Source of the DNA: Pseudomonas guangdongensis
GTDB lineage: Bacteria; Pseudomonadota; Gammaproteobacteria; Pseudomonadales; Pseudomonadaceae
DNA: 64,000 nucleotides
Direction of reading: 5' to 3'
Assembly (NCBI RefSeq): GCF_900105885.1
Contig: NZ_LT629780.1
Location: 620,001-684,000 of the forward strand
Shown piece by piece: positions 33,841 to 42,798 of this stretch. The notes beneath the pieces are model-generated. The model was not told the origin of the DNA. It made no database searches and was given only the letters and a program-made list of their open reading frames with translations. The position numbers and the translations under genes were made by a program. Positions within the stretch are counted from its first letter, which is position 1; every line of letters starts with the position of its first letter.

Positions 33841-36072
33841 ATGAAAAACCTCGGCAAGCTGCTCGGCGCCCTGCTGCTCGGTCTGTTCCTGCTGCTGATC
33901 GCGCTGGGCGTGGCCGTCACCCAGTTCTTCGACCCCAACGACTACAAGGCCGAGATCCGTCAGCTGGCCCGCGACCGCGCCGGCCTGGAGCTGGACCTGC
34001 GCGGCCCGCTCGGCTGGAGCCTGTTCCCCTGGCTCGGCCTGCAGATCCACGACGCCAGCTTGGCGCGCAGCGAGCGTCCCGACCAGCCGTTCGCCGAGGT
34101 CGACATGCTGGGCCTGGCGGTGCGGGTGCTGCCGCTGCTGCGCCGCGAGGTGGAGATGAGCGACATCCGCATCGACGGCCTGCGCCTCGACCTGCAGCGC
34201 GACGCCCAGGGTCGCGGCAACTGGGAAGGCCTCGGTCGCCCGGCCGCAGCGCAGCCCGGCGCCGCGGCCGCGCCGGCCGGCGAAAACGCCGCCAGCGCCG
34301 CCGCCACCGAGGCGAACAGCGACAGCCGCGCCCCAGCGCTGCGCCTGAACATCGACAGCCTGGCGCTGAGCAACGCGCGCATCGACTACCGCGACGCCGC
34401 CGGCAACCGCCGGTTCAGCCTCGAAGGCATCGACCTGCGCAGCGGCGCGATCCGCGAAGGCGCGGCGATCCCGCTGCGGATCAGCGGCTTCTTCGCCAGC
34501 AACCAGCCGCTGCTGCGCGCCCGCGCCGAGCTGCTCGGCCAGCTGCGCTTCGACCGCGCCCTGCAGCGCTACCAGCTGGAGGAGGCGCGCCTGCAGGGCG
34601 ACATCTCCGGCCAACCGCTGGCCAACCGGACCCTGAACTTCGACGCCCAAGGCGACCTGCTGGTCGACCTAGCCGCCCAGGTCGCCGAATGGAACGCCCT
34701 CAAGCTGCGCGCCAACCAGCTCGACGCCCTCGGCGAGCTGAAGCTGCGCGAACTGGACCGCGCGCCCAAGCTCGAAGGCGGCCTGTCGCTCGCCGAATTC
34801 GACCTGCGCGCCTTTCTCGAAGGCATCGGCCAGGAGCTGCCGGCGATGGCCGACCCCGGCACCCTGCGCCGCGCCGCGCTGGTCGCCCGGCTCAGCGGCA
34901 CGGCCGACAGCCTGAGCCTCGACGACCTCAAGCTGCAGCTCGACGACAGCCGCATCGAGGGCCGTCTGGCGCTCGACGACTTCGCCCGGCAGCGCCTGCG
35001 CGCCCAGCTCAAGGGCGACCGCCTCGATCTGGACCGCTACCTGGCGCCGCCGGCCAAACCGGACGCCGCCGCCCGCAGCCGCCAGGCGCAGGTCGCCGAT
35101 AGCCTGCAGCGCCCCGGCGAGGGCAGCACACCGCTGCCGGAGGCGCCGGCCGAGGCGGTCTGGAGCCGCGCGGCGCTGCTGCCGCTGGAGCGCTTGCGCA
35201 GCCTGGACGCCGAACTCGACCTGCAGTTCGCCCACCTGACCCTGCGCCAGCTGCCGCTGGAAGACACCCGCCTGCGCCTGCGCGCCGCCGGCGGCCAGCT
35301 GCACCTCGAACGCCTCGACGGCACGCTGTTCGACGGTCGCTTCGCCTTCGCCGGCAGCCTCGACGCGCGCGGCGAGCAGCCGCTGCTGCAGCTGCGCCCG
35401 GAGCTTGAAGGGCTGCCGCTGGAGCGCCTGCTGCAGGCCTTCAAACCCGAGCAGCCGGCGCCGCTGCGCGGCAACCTGCAGCTGCAGGCCGACCTGCAGG
35501 CGCGCGGCAACAGCGAGCAGGCGCTGATCGACAGCCTCGCCGGCAGCGCCAGTTTCGCGCTCGACAACGGCGTGCTGCCCGACGCCAACCTCGAACAGCA
35601 GCTGTGCCGCGGCATCGCCCTGCTCAACCGCAAGGTGCCGAGCAGCGACTTCGCCGCGCGCGACACCGCACTGCGCGAGCTGAGCGGCAGCCTGCAACTG
35701 CAGGACGGCGTGGCCCGCAACCGCGACCTGCGCGCGCGCATCCCGGGTCTAGCGGTCAACGGCCAGGGCGACGTCGACCTGCGCGTGCTCGGCCTCGACT
35801 ATCGCCTCGGCGTGGTCATCGAGGGCGATGCCCGCGAGATGCCCGACCCGGCCTGCCAGGTCAGCGCCCGCTACGTCGGCCTGGAATGGCCGCTGCGCTG
35901 CCGCGGTCCGCTGGAGCTGGGCGCGCGCGCCTGCCGCCTCGATCAGGACGGACTGGGCAAGATCGCCGCCCGTCTGGCCGGCGAGAAGCTCAGCGAAAAG
36001 CTCGACGAGAAACTCGGCGACAAGGTCAGTCCGGAGCTCAAGGACGCGCTGCGCGGCCTGTTCCAGCGCTGA
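33841..36072 (+). CDS. AsmA family protein
   Basis: This 743-residue protein has one N-terminal membrane segment (about 7-29) and a very long, leucine-rich periplasmic body. The N-terminal AsmA domain (ARDRAGLELDLRGPLGWSLFPWLGLQI) and the C-terminal domain (LRARIPGLAVNGQGDVDL) are characteristic. AsmA-like proteins are thought to bridge the inner and outer membranes and carry phospholipids. The C-terminal 40 residues (KLSEKLDEKLGDKVSPEL) form a charged amphipathic helix. The gene lies directly upstream of mutY, the usual pseudomonad order. Confidence 0.92.
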   Translation: MKNLGKLLGALLLGLFLLLIALGVAVTQFFDPNDYKAEIRQLARDRAGLELDLRGPLGWSLFPWLGLQIHDASLARSERPDQPFAEVDMLGLAVRVLPLLRREVEMSDIRIDGLRLDLQRDAQGRGNWEGLGRPAAAQPGAAAAPAGENAASAAATEANSDSRAPALRLNIDSLALSNARIDYRDAAGNRRFSLEGIDLRSGAIREGAAIPLRISGFFASNQPLLRARAELLGQLRFDRALQRYQLEEARLQGDISGQPLANRTLNFDAQGDLLVDLAAQVAEWNALKLRANQLDALGELKLRELDRAPKLEGGLSLAEFDLRAFLEGIGQELPAMADPGTLRRAALVARLSGTADSLSLDDLKLQLDDSRIEGRLALDDFARQRLRAQLKGDRLDLDRYLAPPAKPDAAARSRQAQVADSLQRPGEGSTPLPEAPAEAVWSRAALLPLERLRSLDAELDLQFAHLTLRQLPLEDTRLRLRAAGGQLHLERLDGTLFDGRFAFAGSLDARGEQPLLQLRPELEGLPLERLLQAFKPEQPAPLRGNLQLQADLQARGNSEQALIDSLAGSASFALDNGVLPDANLEQQLCRGIALLNRKVPSSDFAARDTALRELSGSLQLQDGVARNRDLRARIPGLAVNGQGDVDLRVLGLDYRLGVVIEGDAREMPDPACQVSARYVGLEWPLRCRGPLELGARACRLDQDGLGKIAARLAGEKLSEKLDEKLGDKVSPELKDALRGLFQR

Positions 36073-36149
36073 GCCGCGCCACCCCGGGGACGAATTCGGC
36101 CGCCGCTCCCTGTAGCATGGCGGCCGAACCCCTTCCGCCTCCCACCGCC

Positions 36150-37235
36150 ATGACGCCCATGACCGCACCCGCCCCCACCGCCGACTTCGCCGCCCGCGTG
36201 CTCGCCTGGTTCGACCAGCACGGCCGCCACGACCTGCCCTGGCAGCAGGACATCACCCCCTACCGGGTCTGGGTGTCGGAAATCATGCTGCAGCAGACCC
36301 AGGTGGCCACCGTGCTCGGCTACTACGACCGCTTCATGGCCGCCCTGCCGAGCGTGCAGGCGCTGGCCGCCGCTGCCGAGGACGAGGTGCTGCACCTGTG
36401 GACCGGACTCGGCTACTACAGCCGCGCGCGCAACCTGCACAAGGCGGCGAAGATCGTCGTCGCCCAGCACGGCGGCGAGTTCCCCCGCTCAGTGGAGGCG
36501 CTGGCCGAGCTGCCGGGCATCGGCCGCTCCACCGCCGGCGCCATCGCCAGCATCGCCATGGGCCTGCGCGCGCCGATCCTCGACGGCAACGTCAAGCGCG
36601 TGCTGGCCCGCTACCTGGCCCAGGACGGCTATCCTGGCGAGACCCGCGTCGCCGCGCAGCTGTGGGCCGCCGCCGAACGCCTGACCCCGCAGGCGCGGGT
36701 CAACCACTACACCCAGGCGATGATGGATCTGGGCGCCACCCTGTGCACCCGCAGCAAGCCGAGCTGCCTGCTCTGCCCGCTGGTCGAGGACTGCCAGGCC
36801 CACCGCCTCGGCCGCGAGAAGGACTACCCGCAACCCAAGCCGCGCCGCGAGCTGCCGCAGCGCCGCACGCTGATGCCGCTGCTGCACGACGGCAAGGGCG
36901 CCATCCTGCTCTACCGCCGCCCGCCGAGCGGGCTGTGGGGCGGCCTATGGAGCCTGCCGGAGCTGGAGCAGCGCGAAGCCCTCGACGCCCTGGCGCGCCG
37001 TCATAATCTGCGCCTGGGCGAGGCGCAGCCGCTGCCGGCGCTGCTGCACACCTTCAGCCATTTCCAGCTGCACATCGAGCCGCTGCTGGTCGCCGCGCAG
37101 CCGCTCGGCTACGCCGTGGCCGAGGGCGACTGGCTCTGGTATAACCTCGCCAGCCCGCCGCGCCTGGGGCTCGCCGCCCCGGTGAAGAAACTGCTCAAGC
37201 ACGCGCAGGCCGCCCTGCAGCCCCCGGCCGCCTGA
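36150..37235 (+). CDS. mutY: Adenine DNA glycosylase MutY
   Basis: This glycosylase of about 361 residues removes adenine mispaired with 8-oxoguanine. It has [24 protein letters not shown], the helix-hairpin-helix [19 protein letters not shown] with the catalytic Asp in [12 protein letters not shown], and the iron-sulphur cluster ligands [17 protein letters not shown]. The NUDIX-like C-domain ([13 protein letters not shown]) recognises 8-oxoguanine. ATG at 36150 is preferred by family alignment; 36117 and 36159 are in-frame alternatives, and no start has a clear ribosome-binding site. Confidence 0.95.
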   Translation: MTPMTAPAPTADFAARVLAWFDQHGRHDLPWQQDITPYRVWVSEIMLQQTQVATVLGYYDRFMAALPSVQALAAAAEDEVLHLWTGLGYYSRARNLHKAAKIVVAQHGGEFPRSVEALAELPGIGRSTAGAIASIAMGLRAPILDGNVKRVLARYLAQDGYPGETRVAAQLWAAAERLTPQARVNHYTQAMMDLGATLCTRSKPSCLLCPLVEDCQAHRLGREKDYPQPKPRRELPQRRTLMPLLHDGKGAILLYRRPPSGLWGGLWSLPELEQREALDALARRHNLRLGEAQPLPALLHTFSHFQLHIEPLLVAAQPLGYAVAEGDWLWYNLASPPRLGLAAPVKKLLKHAQAALQPPAA

Positions 37236-37273
37236 CGGCTGCGCCTTTCGCCCCCGTTTCGAGGAGAGACCCG

Positions 37274-37546
37274 ATGACCCGCATGGTGATGTGCCGCAAG
37301 TACAACCAACAGCTCCCCGGCCTGGAGCGTCCGCCCTACCCCGGCCCCAAGGGCGAGGACATCTTCAACAACGTCTCCAGGCAGGCCTGGGAAGAGTGGC
37401 AGAAACACCAGACCATGCTGATCAACGAGCGCCGGCTGAACATGATGGACGGCGAGGATCGCAAGTTCATCCAGGCGGAAATGGACAAGTTCCTCGCCGG
37501 CGAGGAGTACGCCCAGGCGGAAGGCTACGTGCCGCCCAGCGCCTGA
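37274..37546 (+). CDS. yggX: Probable Fe(2+)-trafficking protein YggX
   Basis: This 90-residue small cytoplasmic protein protects iron-sulphur clusters from oxidation. It has the invariant [13 protein letters not shown] with Cys7, and [34 protein letters not shown]. It follows mutY, itself an iron-sulphur enzyme, with a good AGGAG ribosome-binding site; the mutY-yggX pair is widely conserved. Confidence 0.97.
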   Translation: MTRMVMCRKYNQQLPGLERPPYPGPKGEDIFNNVSRQAWEEWQKHQTMLINERRLNMMDGEDRKFIQAEMDKFLAGEEYAQAEGYVPPSA

Positions 37547-37598
37547 CCCGTCACGGCCGCAAGTGTCTGAAAAAAACTGATTTTTTTCGCGGCGACGG

Positions 37599-37628
37599 TT
37601 GACTGCGCAACGGGAAAGACGGTTTAAT
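37599..37628 (+). promoter_or_regulatory. Sigma-70 promoter of the tRNA-Phe genes
   Basis: TTGACT (37599-37604) and TTTAAT (37623-37628) are separated by 18 bases and followed by a GC-rich discriminator GCCGCCCG. Start of transcription would be near 37635, a few bases before the first tRNA. A GC discriminator is typical of stable-RNA promoters under stringent control. Confidence 0.7.
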
Positions 37629-37641
37629 GCCGCCCGTTGTT

Positions 37642-37717
37642 GCCCAGGTAGCTCAGTTGGTAGAGCAGGGGATTGAAAATCCCCGTGTCGGCGGTTCGAT
37701 TCCGTCCCTGGGCACCA
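37642..37717 (+). tRNA. tRNA-Phe (GAA), copy 1
   Basis: This 76-nt tRNA has acceptor stem GCCCAGG / CCTGGGC, D-arm GCTC...GAGC, anticodon GAA at 37675-37677, T-arm with GTTCGATTC, and encoded CCA end. All stems pair without mismatch. Confidence 0.98.
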
Positions 37718-37745
37718 CTTGTTTCAGGTGCCCGATCCCTGATTC

Positions 37746-37821
37746 GCCCAGGTAGCTCAGTTGGTAGAGCAGGGGATTGAAAATCCCCGTGTCGGCGGTT
37801 CGATTCCGTCCCTGGGCACCA
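37746..37821 (+). tRNA. tRNA-Phe (GAA), copy 2
   Basis: This is a second 76-nt copy, identical to the first over its whole length, including CCA. Anticodon GAA lies at 37779-37781. It starts 28 bases after copy 1 and is followed by a terminator, so both come from one transcript. Confidence 0.98.
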
Positions 37822-37833
37822 TCGAACATCGTC

Positions 37834-37862
37834 AAAAGCCCCGGCCCAGCGCCGGGGCTTTT
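37834..37862 (+). terminator. Rho-independent terminator after tRNA-Phe
   Basis: A perfect 12-bp stem AAAAGCCCCGGC / GCCGGGGCTTTT has a 5-nt loop. It ends the tandem tRNA-Phe transcript 12 bases after the second CCA. Confidence 0.9.
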
Positions 37863-38103
37863 GCATTGCGCGCCCGTCACGCAGAGCGGCCGGTGCGCAT
37901 CCGCACTGGTGACGCCCCGCCCCGCCGGCCTATACTGCGCCACCGGCTCGCACAGCCCAACTTCAAGGCTCGGAAGGGAATCGCCACATGCCGAGGACGA
38001 TCGTCAGCGCCCGCACCGCGACAGCGATGCCCTCCGCAGCCGCAGGCCCTCTCCGCGCCGTGCAGCCCATCCGTCCCCGGTACGAGCGGCAGCGTCAATC
38101 CCC

Positions 38104-40272
38104 ATGAGCTCCAAGTCCCCCGACTCCCACGCCATCGCCCTGCTCGAACGCCGCCTGGCGCGCGAACGCGCCGCCCGCAAGGCCGCCGAGACCCTGCTCA
38201 GTAGCAAGAGCAGCGAAGTCTACGAAGCGCTGCTGCGCTCCTCCGACACCCAGCGCCTGCTGGAAATGGCCCTGTGGGCCAGCGGCGAATCGATCTGGGA
38301 ATGGTCGGCCGAAGACGACACCTACATCACCCGCAGCTTCGCCAACCCGGACCTGCCGCCACGGGTCGCCAGCGGCTCCCTACAGCAACTGGCGCAGCAC
38401 CTGCACCCCGACGACCGCGACCGCTTCTGGCTGAGCTGGCGCATGCACGCCGCCGGCGCCAGCGAACCCCTCGACCTGGCCATCCGGGTCAGCAACAGCC
38501 GCCGCCACTGGCGCTGGATCCGCGTGCGCGGCAAGGCCGTCGAACTCAGCGCCGACGGCACCGCGCAGCGCATCGTCGGCACGGTCAAGGACATCACCGC
38601 GCACCGCGAGGCCGAATACTCCTTCCGCCTGATGGCCTCGGCCTTCGCCAGCTCGCGCGACGCCATGCTGGTGCTGCGCGACAACTGGCAGATCATCGAG
38701 GCCAACGACGCCTTCCAGCAGCTCACCGGCGAACAGGGCCTGCCCGGCCGCGCGCTGTCCGACTACCTGCGGCTGCCCGACAACCTGCAGCAGCGCTTCG
38801 ACGACGGCGGCCATGCCCAGTGCGAAACCCGCCTGCGCGCGCGCAGCGGCGTCGAGGTGCCGGTCGAGCTGACCCTCAGCCGCTTCGCCGCCGAGGACAG
38901 CACGCTGTCCTACCTGATCGCCACCCTGCGCGACATCACCGACCGCAAGCGCACCGAAACCGCCCTGGAACGGGTCGCGCGCTTCGACGCGCTGACCGAG
39001 CTGCCCAACCGCAGCAGCCTGCAGCAGCAGCTCAGCCTGCAGCTGCGCAAGGTCGACGCCAACCGGCAACTGGCGGTGCTGTTCATCGACCTGGACGGCT
39101 TCAAGCAGGTCAACGACTCCCTCGGCCACCAGGCCGGCGACGAGCTGCTGCGCATCGTCGCCGCGCGCCTCGGCCCGCTGCTGGCCGACAACGGCCTGCT
39201 GGCGCGTTGGGGCGGCGACGAGTTCGTCGCCCTGCAGCGGGTCGGCGCCGACCGCGAGCAGACCCTGCAACTGGCCGAGCGCCTGCTCCACCAGCTCAGC
39301 CAGGACATGCAGATCCGCGGCCACCGCATCAGTATCTCCGGCAGCATCGGCATCGCCTTCGCCCCCGAGGACGGCAGCGACGCGGAAACCATCCTGCGCC
39401 ACGCCGACGCCGCCATGTACGCCGCCAAGCACGCCGGCAAGAACCGCTGCAAGGTCTACCACCCGGGGCTGACCGCCGACGCCCTGGAGCGCGTCACCCT
39501 GCTCGCCCAGCTGCGCACGGCGATCGACAACGAGGAGCTGGATTTCGTACTGCAGCCCAAGTTCAACGCCCGCGGCGAGGTGGTCGGTGCCGAGCTGCTG
39601 GCGCGCTGGGAAACCGCCCTCAACGGGGTGATCTCCCCCGGCGTGTTCGTCCCGCTGGCCGAGCAGAACGGCATGGCCGTGGGCCTCGGCCGCCTGGCGA
39701 TCCGCCGCGCCGCCGACTACGCCGCCTGCCTGGCCGCCGCCGGACGGCCACTGCCGGTGGCGGTGAATATCTCCGCCTGGCAGGTGATGGACGACCGTCT
39801 CGGCGAGGTGCTGCACAGCGCCTGCATGAACGCCGGGATCACCCCGGCACAGCTGGAGCTGGAGGTCACCGAGTCGATCTTCCTGCAGGAATCCGACGCC
39901 CCGGTGCAGCACCTGACCGCCCTGCGCGAACAGGGCTTCCCGATCGTCATGGACGACTTCGGCACCGGCTACTCCTCCCTCGGCTACCTACGCCGACTGC
40001 CCTTCGACACCATCAAGATCGACCGCAGCTTCCTGATCGACGTCGACCTGGACGTCAAGTCGCAGCGCCTGCTCACCGGCATCGTCGACCTGTGCCGCTC
40101 GCTGGGCATCGGCACCGTCGCCGAGGGCGTGGAAACCCGCGAGCAGCTCGACCTGCTGCGCCGCCTGGGGGTGGCGCAGTACCAGGGCTACTACCTGGCC
40201 CGGCCGATGTCGCTGGCGGCGATGCTCAAGTTCCTGCCGCGCCACGCCGAGCTGCAGGAAACCCTCGGCTGA
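38104..40272 (+). CDS. PAS-GGDEF-EAL c-di-GMP protein
   Basis: This soluble 722-residue signalling protein has a coiled N-terminus, a first PAS (about 55-175, ending GTVKDITAHREAEY), a second PAS (about 178-295, ending TLRDITDRKR), a GGDEF domain (about 300-465) with intact WGGDEF, and an EAL domain (about 475-720). The EAL residues are complete: [41 protein letters not shown] and QGYYLARP. No RxxD product-inhibition site precedes GGDEF (LLAD instead). It could make or break c-di-GMP. It follows the tRNA-Phe pair; a TATACT hexamer at 37931-37936 may be part of its promoter. The frame is open upstream through a tRNA, but the ATG at 38104 is the sensible start. Confidence 0.93.
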   Translation: MSSKSPDSHAIALLERRLARERAARKAAETLLSSKSSEVYEALLRSSDTQRLLEMALWASGESIWEWSAEDDTYITRSFANPDLPPRVASGSLQQLAQHLHPDDRDRFWLSWRMHAAGASEPLDLAIRVSNSRRHWRWIRVRGKAVELSADGTAQRIVGTVKDITAHREAEYSFRLMASAFASSRDAMLVLRDNWQIIEANDAFQQLTGEQGLPGRALSDYLRLPDNLQQRFDDGGHAQCETRLRARSGVEVPVELTLSRFAAEDSTLSYLIATLRDITDRKRTETALERVARFDALTELPNRSSLQQQLSLQLRKVDANRQLAVLFIDLDGFKQVNDSLGHQAGDELLRIVAARLGPLLADNGLLARWGGDEFVALQRVGADREQTLQLAERLLHQLSQDMQIRGHRISISGSIGIAFAPEDGSDAETILRHADAAMYAAKHAGKNRCKVYHPGLTADALERVTLLAQLRTAIDNEELDFVLQPKFNARGEVVGAELLARWETALNGVISPGVFVPLAEQNGMAVGLGRLAIRRAADYAACLAAAGRPLPVAVNISAWQVMDDRLGEVLHSACMNAGITPAQLELEVTESIFLQESDAPVQHLTALREQGFPIVMDDFGTGYSSLGYLRRLPFDTIKIDRSFLIDVDLDVKSQRLLTGIVDLCRSLGIGTVAEGVETREQLDLLRRLGVAQYQGYYLARPMSLAAMLKFLPRHAELQETLG

Positions 40273-40348
40273 GCGACGCCGCCGGAGCTGCGCCCATGAG
40301 CCGCCGCCGCGGCGCCAAGCACCGGCCGGCGACCCGTCCAGCCCGGCG

Positions 40349-42475
40349 CTACGCCTGGCTGACCTTGAACTGCCCGACCAACTGGCGCAGCTTGCCGGTG
40401 TCGTGGCGCACGCTGGCCGAGCTGCCGGCCAGGTTGCGCAGGATCTCCTGCATCTCCTGCGCCGCCTGGTCGACGTTGTGCACCGTCTTGCCGTAGTGGG
40501 CGCTGCGCTGGGCCAGACGGGTGATCAGCTCGAACATCTGCGCCACCGCCTGCTGCAGGCGCCTGTTCGCCGAGCCGTCCTGCTCGGACTGGCGCAGGCT
40601 GGCATCGACGTTGGCCACCCCGCCGTTCATGAAGGCCACCGCATCGCGAGTCTCGGCCTGCAGCCCCTCGACCACCCGGCGGATCTCGTCGGCGGCGCCG
40701 GCGGTGCGCGAGGCCAGGCTGCGGATTTCCCCGGCGACCACCGCGAAGCCGCGGCCGTGCTGACCGGCGCGGGCCGCCTCGATGGCCGCGTTGAGCGCCA
40801 GCAGGTTGGTCTGCACGGTCACCTCGCTGATCAGCGAAACGATGCTGCCGATCTGCCCCATGCGGCTGTCCAGCGACTGCACGCTGCCGGCCGAGCGCTC
40901 CACCACGTCGCGGATCGCCTGGGTGCTCTCGCGGGCGCTGCCGATCACCGCATCCATCGCCCGCTGCATCTCCTCGGCGGTCAGCGAGGCCTGCTGGATC
41001 TCGCCCAGCTGCGCCTCGACCATGCGCAGCATCTCGCCCATCGCCCCGGTCATCGCCAGCGAGGTGGCGCAGGCCTCGGCGTTGCGGCCGAGCATCTGCT
41101 CGTTGGTCTGCCCCACCGCATGGGAGGCGCCGATCACCTCGCCCACGGTGTTGTCGAGGTTGTCGATGAAGCTGTTGATCCAGCGCGCCATGTCGCCGGT
41201 CTCGTCGTTGCTCATCCGGCTGCCGTCCAGGCGCTGGCTGAGGTTGCCGCCGCCCTCGGCAATGCCGCGGATCACCCCGGTCATCTCGTCGAGGCGGCGC
41301 GCCAGACGGCGCGGGCCGAAGGTCACGAACAGCAGGCTGGACAGCGCCAGCAGGCCGACTTCGAGCAGCTCCAGGGTGCCCTCGGGCAGGCCGCTGTAGT
41401 GCTTGAGCAGGCTGCTGGCGGCCAGCCAGCCGCCCATGGCGAGGATGAAGGTACGCACCAGACCGAGGGTCAGCGAGCGGCGCCGGTAGACCTCCTCCAG
41501 GTCGGCCTCGCACATCATCCCCCAGCGGTCCGGCGAGCAGGGCAGCTGGAAGGTCACCCCCTTGCCGACCACCGGCACGTGCCGGTAGTCGGAGTAGCCC
41601 GGGTAGGTGACGAACAGGTTGCTGCCGTTGCGGATGGTCTCGCGCACCCCCGGGTGCAGCTCGCCGGTAGCCGGGTCGACGAAGCGCAGCTCCAGCTCGG
41701 TGTGGCGCCGCACCTGCACCGTCGACCAGCGGGTGTGCACGCCGCTCTTGAGGTTCTCGCCGAGGCTGAAGGTGCTGTCCTCGAAGCGCGAGCGCGACAG
41801 CGCGGTGCCGGGGGCGATGTGCGGTTCGAAGCGCGCCTCGACCATGAACAGATAGTTGTCGCCGGAATCAGGATAGACATGGCCGGCCTCGCGCTGGATC
41901 AGGTCGCCCAGCACGTCGTTGGGCACCCGCCCGCACAGGCAGCCGAGCACCTGGCCGTCGCGCCGGATCGGCTGGTAGAACATCAGCGTCACCTCGTCGT
42001 GGAAGCGCGAGCTGGACGGGCCGATTTCCAGCGTCAGCGGATCGCGGTAGGGCCCATGGAGGAACGGCTTACGCAGGCCGGCGGCCAGCGCGCGCGGGTC
42101 GAGGTCGCTGGCCTCGCAGTGCGCGGCCCAGCTGGAGGCCAGCACCACGCCGCTCGGCGAGGCCACGAACAGCTCGGAAAAGTCCGAGGCCCGCTGCAGC
42201 CGCTCGGCGAGCAGGGCATTGTCCAGCCAGGCGAAATCCTGGCTGAGGCCCTCGGCCAGCTCGTGCAGATAGGCCCACTGGCTGCGCGCCCAGCTCTGCA
42301 GCAGGCGCACGCGGGTCTGCGCGATGCCCTCGAAGACCTGCTCGGCCAGCGGATAGGTGCCGCGATTCAGCCAGCACGACCAGCCCAGCGCCAGCTTGCC
42401 GGTGCGCCCCAGCCACGGCAGCCAGCGCCGCTCGGCGGCGGACAACGGCATGGCCTTGCTCTTCAATGTCGACAT
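40349..42475 (-). CDS. Methyl-accepting chemotaxis protein, atypical sensor
   Basis: This 708-residue transducer has an unusual N-terminal half (about 1-300, no clear first membrane segment, with [18 protein letters not shown] and a Cache-like region). Two hydrophobic segments follow (about 348-368 and 385-402), then a HAMP-like helix. The signalling domain carries [34 protein letters not shown] at its hairpin tip. The C-terminus ends FKVSQA, without the NWETF-type tether for methylation enzymes. The start follows GGGGAG. The ligand is unknown. It is transcribed towards the convergent GGDEF-EAL gene. Confidence 0.9.
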   Translation of the reverse strand: MSTLKSKAMPLSAAERRWLPWLGRTGKLALGWSCWLNRGTYPLAEQVFEGIAQTRVRLLQSWARSQWAYLHELAEGLSQDFAWLDNALLAERLQRASDFSELFVASPSGVVLASSWAAHCEASDLDPRALAAGLRKPFLHGPYRDPLTLEIGPSSSRFHDEVTLMFYQPIRRDGQVLGCLCGRVPNDVLGDLIQREAGHVYPDSGDNYLFMVEARFEPHIAPGTALSRSRFEDSTFSLGENLKSGVHTRWSTVQVRRHTELELRFVDPATGELHPGVRETIRNGSNLFVTYPGYSDYRHVPVVGKGVTFQLPCSPDRWGMMCEADLEEVYRRRSLTLGLVRTFILAMGGWLAASSLLKHYSGLPEGTLELLEVGLLALSSLLFVTFGPRRLARRLDEMTGVIRGIAEGGGNLSQRLDGSRMSNDETGDMARWINSFIDNLDNTVGEVIGASHAVGQTNEQMLGRNAEACATSLAMTGAMGEMLRMVEAQLGEIQQASLTAEEMQRAMDAVIGSARESTQAIRDVVERSAGSVQSLDSRMGQIGSIVSLISEVTVQTNLLALNAAIEAARAGQHGRGFAVVAGEIRSLASRTAGAADEIRRVVEGLQAETRDAVAFMNGGVANVDASLRQSEQDGSANRRLQQAVAQMFELITRLAQRSAHYGKTVHNVDQAAQEMQEILRNLAGSSASVRHDTGKLRQLVGQFKVSQA

Positions 42476-42798
42476 GGGCTCCCCTCTGCAACGGCAATCC
42501 TGATGCAGCCGGTACAGCAAGAAAGGTGCCATGACTACGGAACGGGCACGACGGCCGCCCCGGCGCACAACGGCGGTGCAGCCCCGCGGCGCAACGGGGC
42601 ATGCCGCGCACCGGGATGGGGCGTAACGCACCGAGCATGCCACCCACGTCCCCGCGTCGCGAGCGACGCTGGCGAGGCGGTGCCAGGGGCGGTCGCTGCG
42701 CGGCCGGGCGGCGAACGCCTGCCCATACGCCCGGGCCGAATCAGCCCCCACGGCTGCATGGCCGGCGGCTCCGCTTGCGCGACGAGGGCGGCGCGCGC
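42476..42798. other. Non-coding gap between MCP and GGDEF-EAL genes
   Basis: This 323-base, GC-rich stretch holds the ribosome-binding site of the chemotaxis gene at its left end. I see no further gene, clear promoter pair or terminator in it. Confidence 0.6.

Noticed and set aside
37642..37821. CRISPR-like repeat pair
   Set aside because: The two identical 76-base units fold as tRNA-Phe genes; there are only two units and no cas genes.
37777..38103. Upstream extension of the PAS-GGDEF-EAL gene
   Set aside because: It would be translated through the second tRNA-Phe and its terminator; the ATG at 38104 is used.
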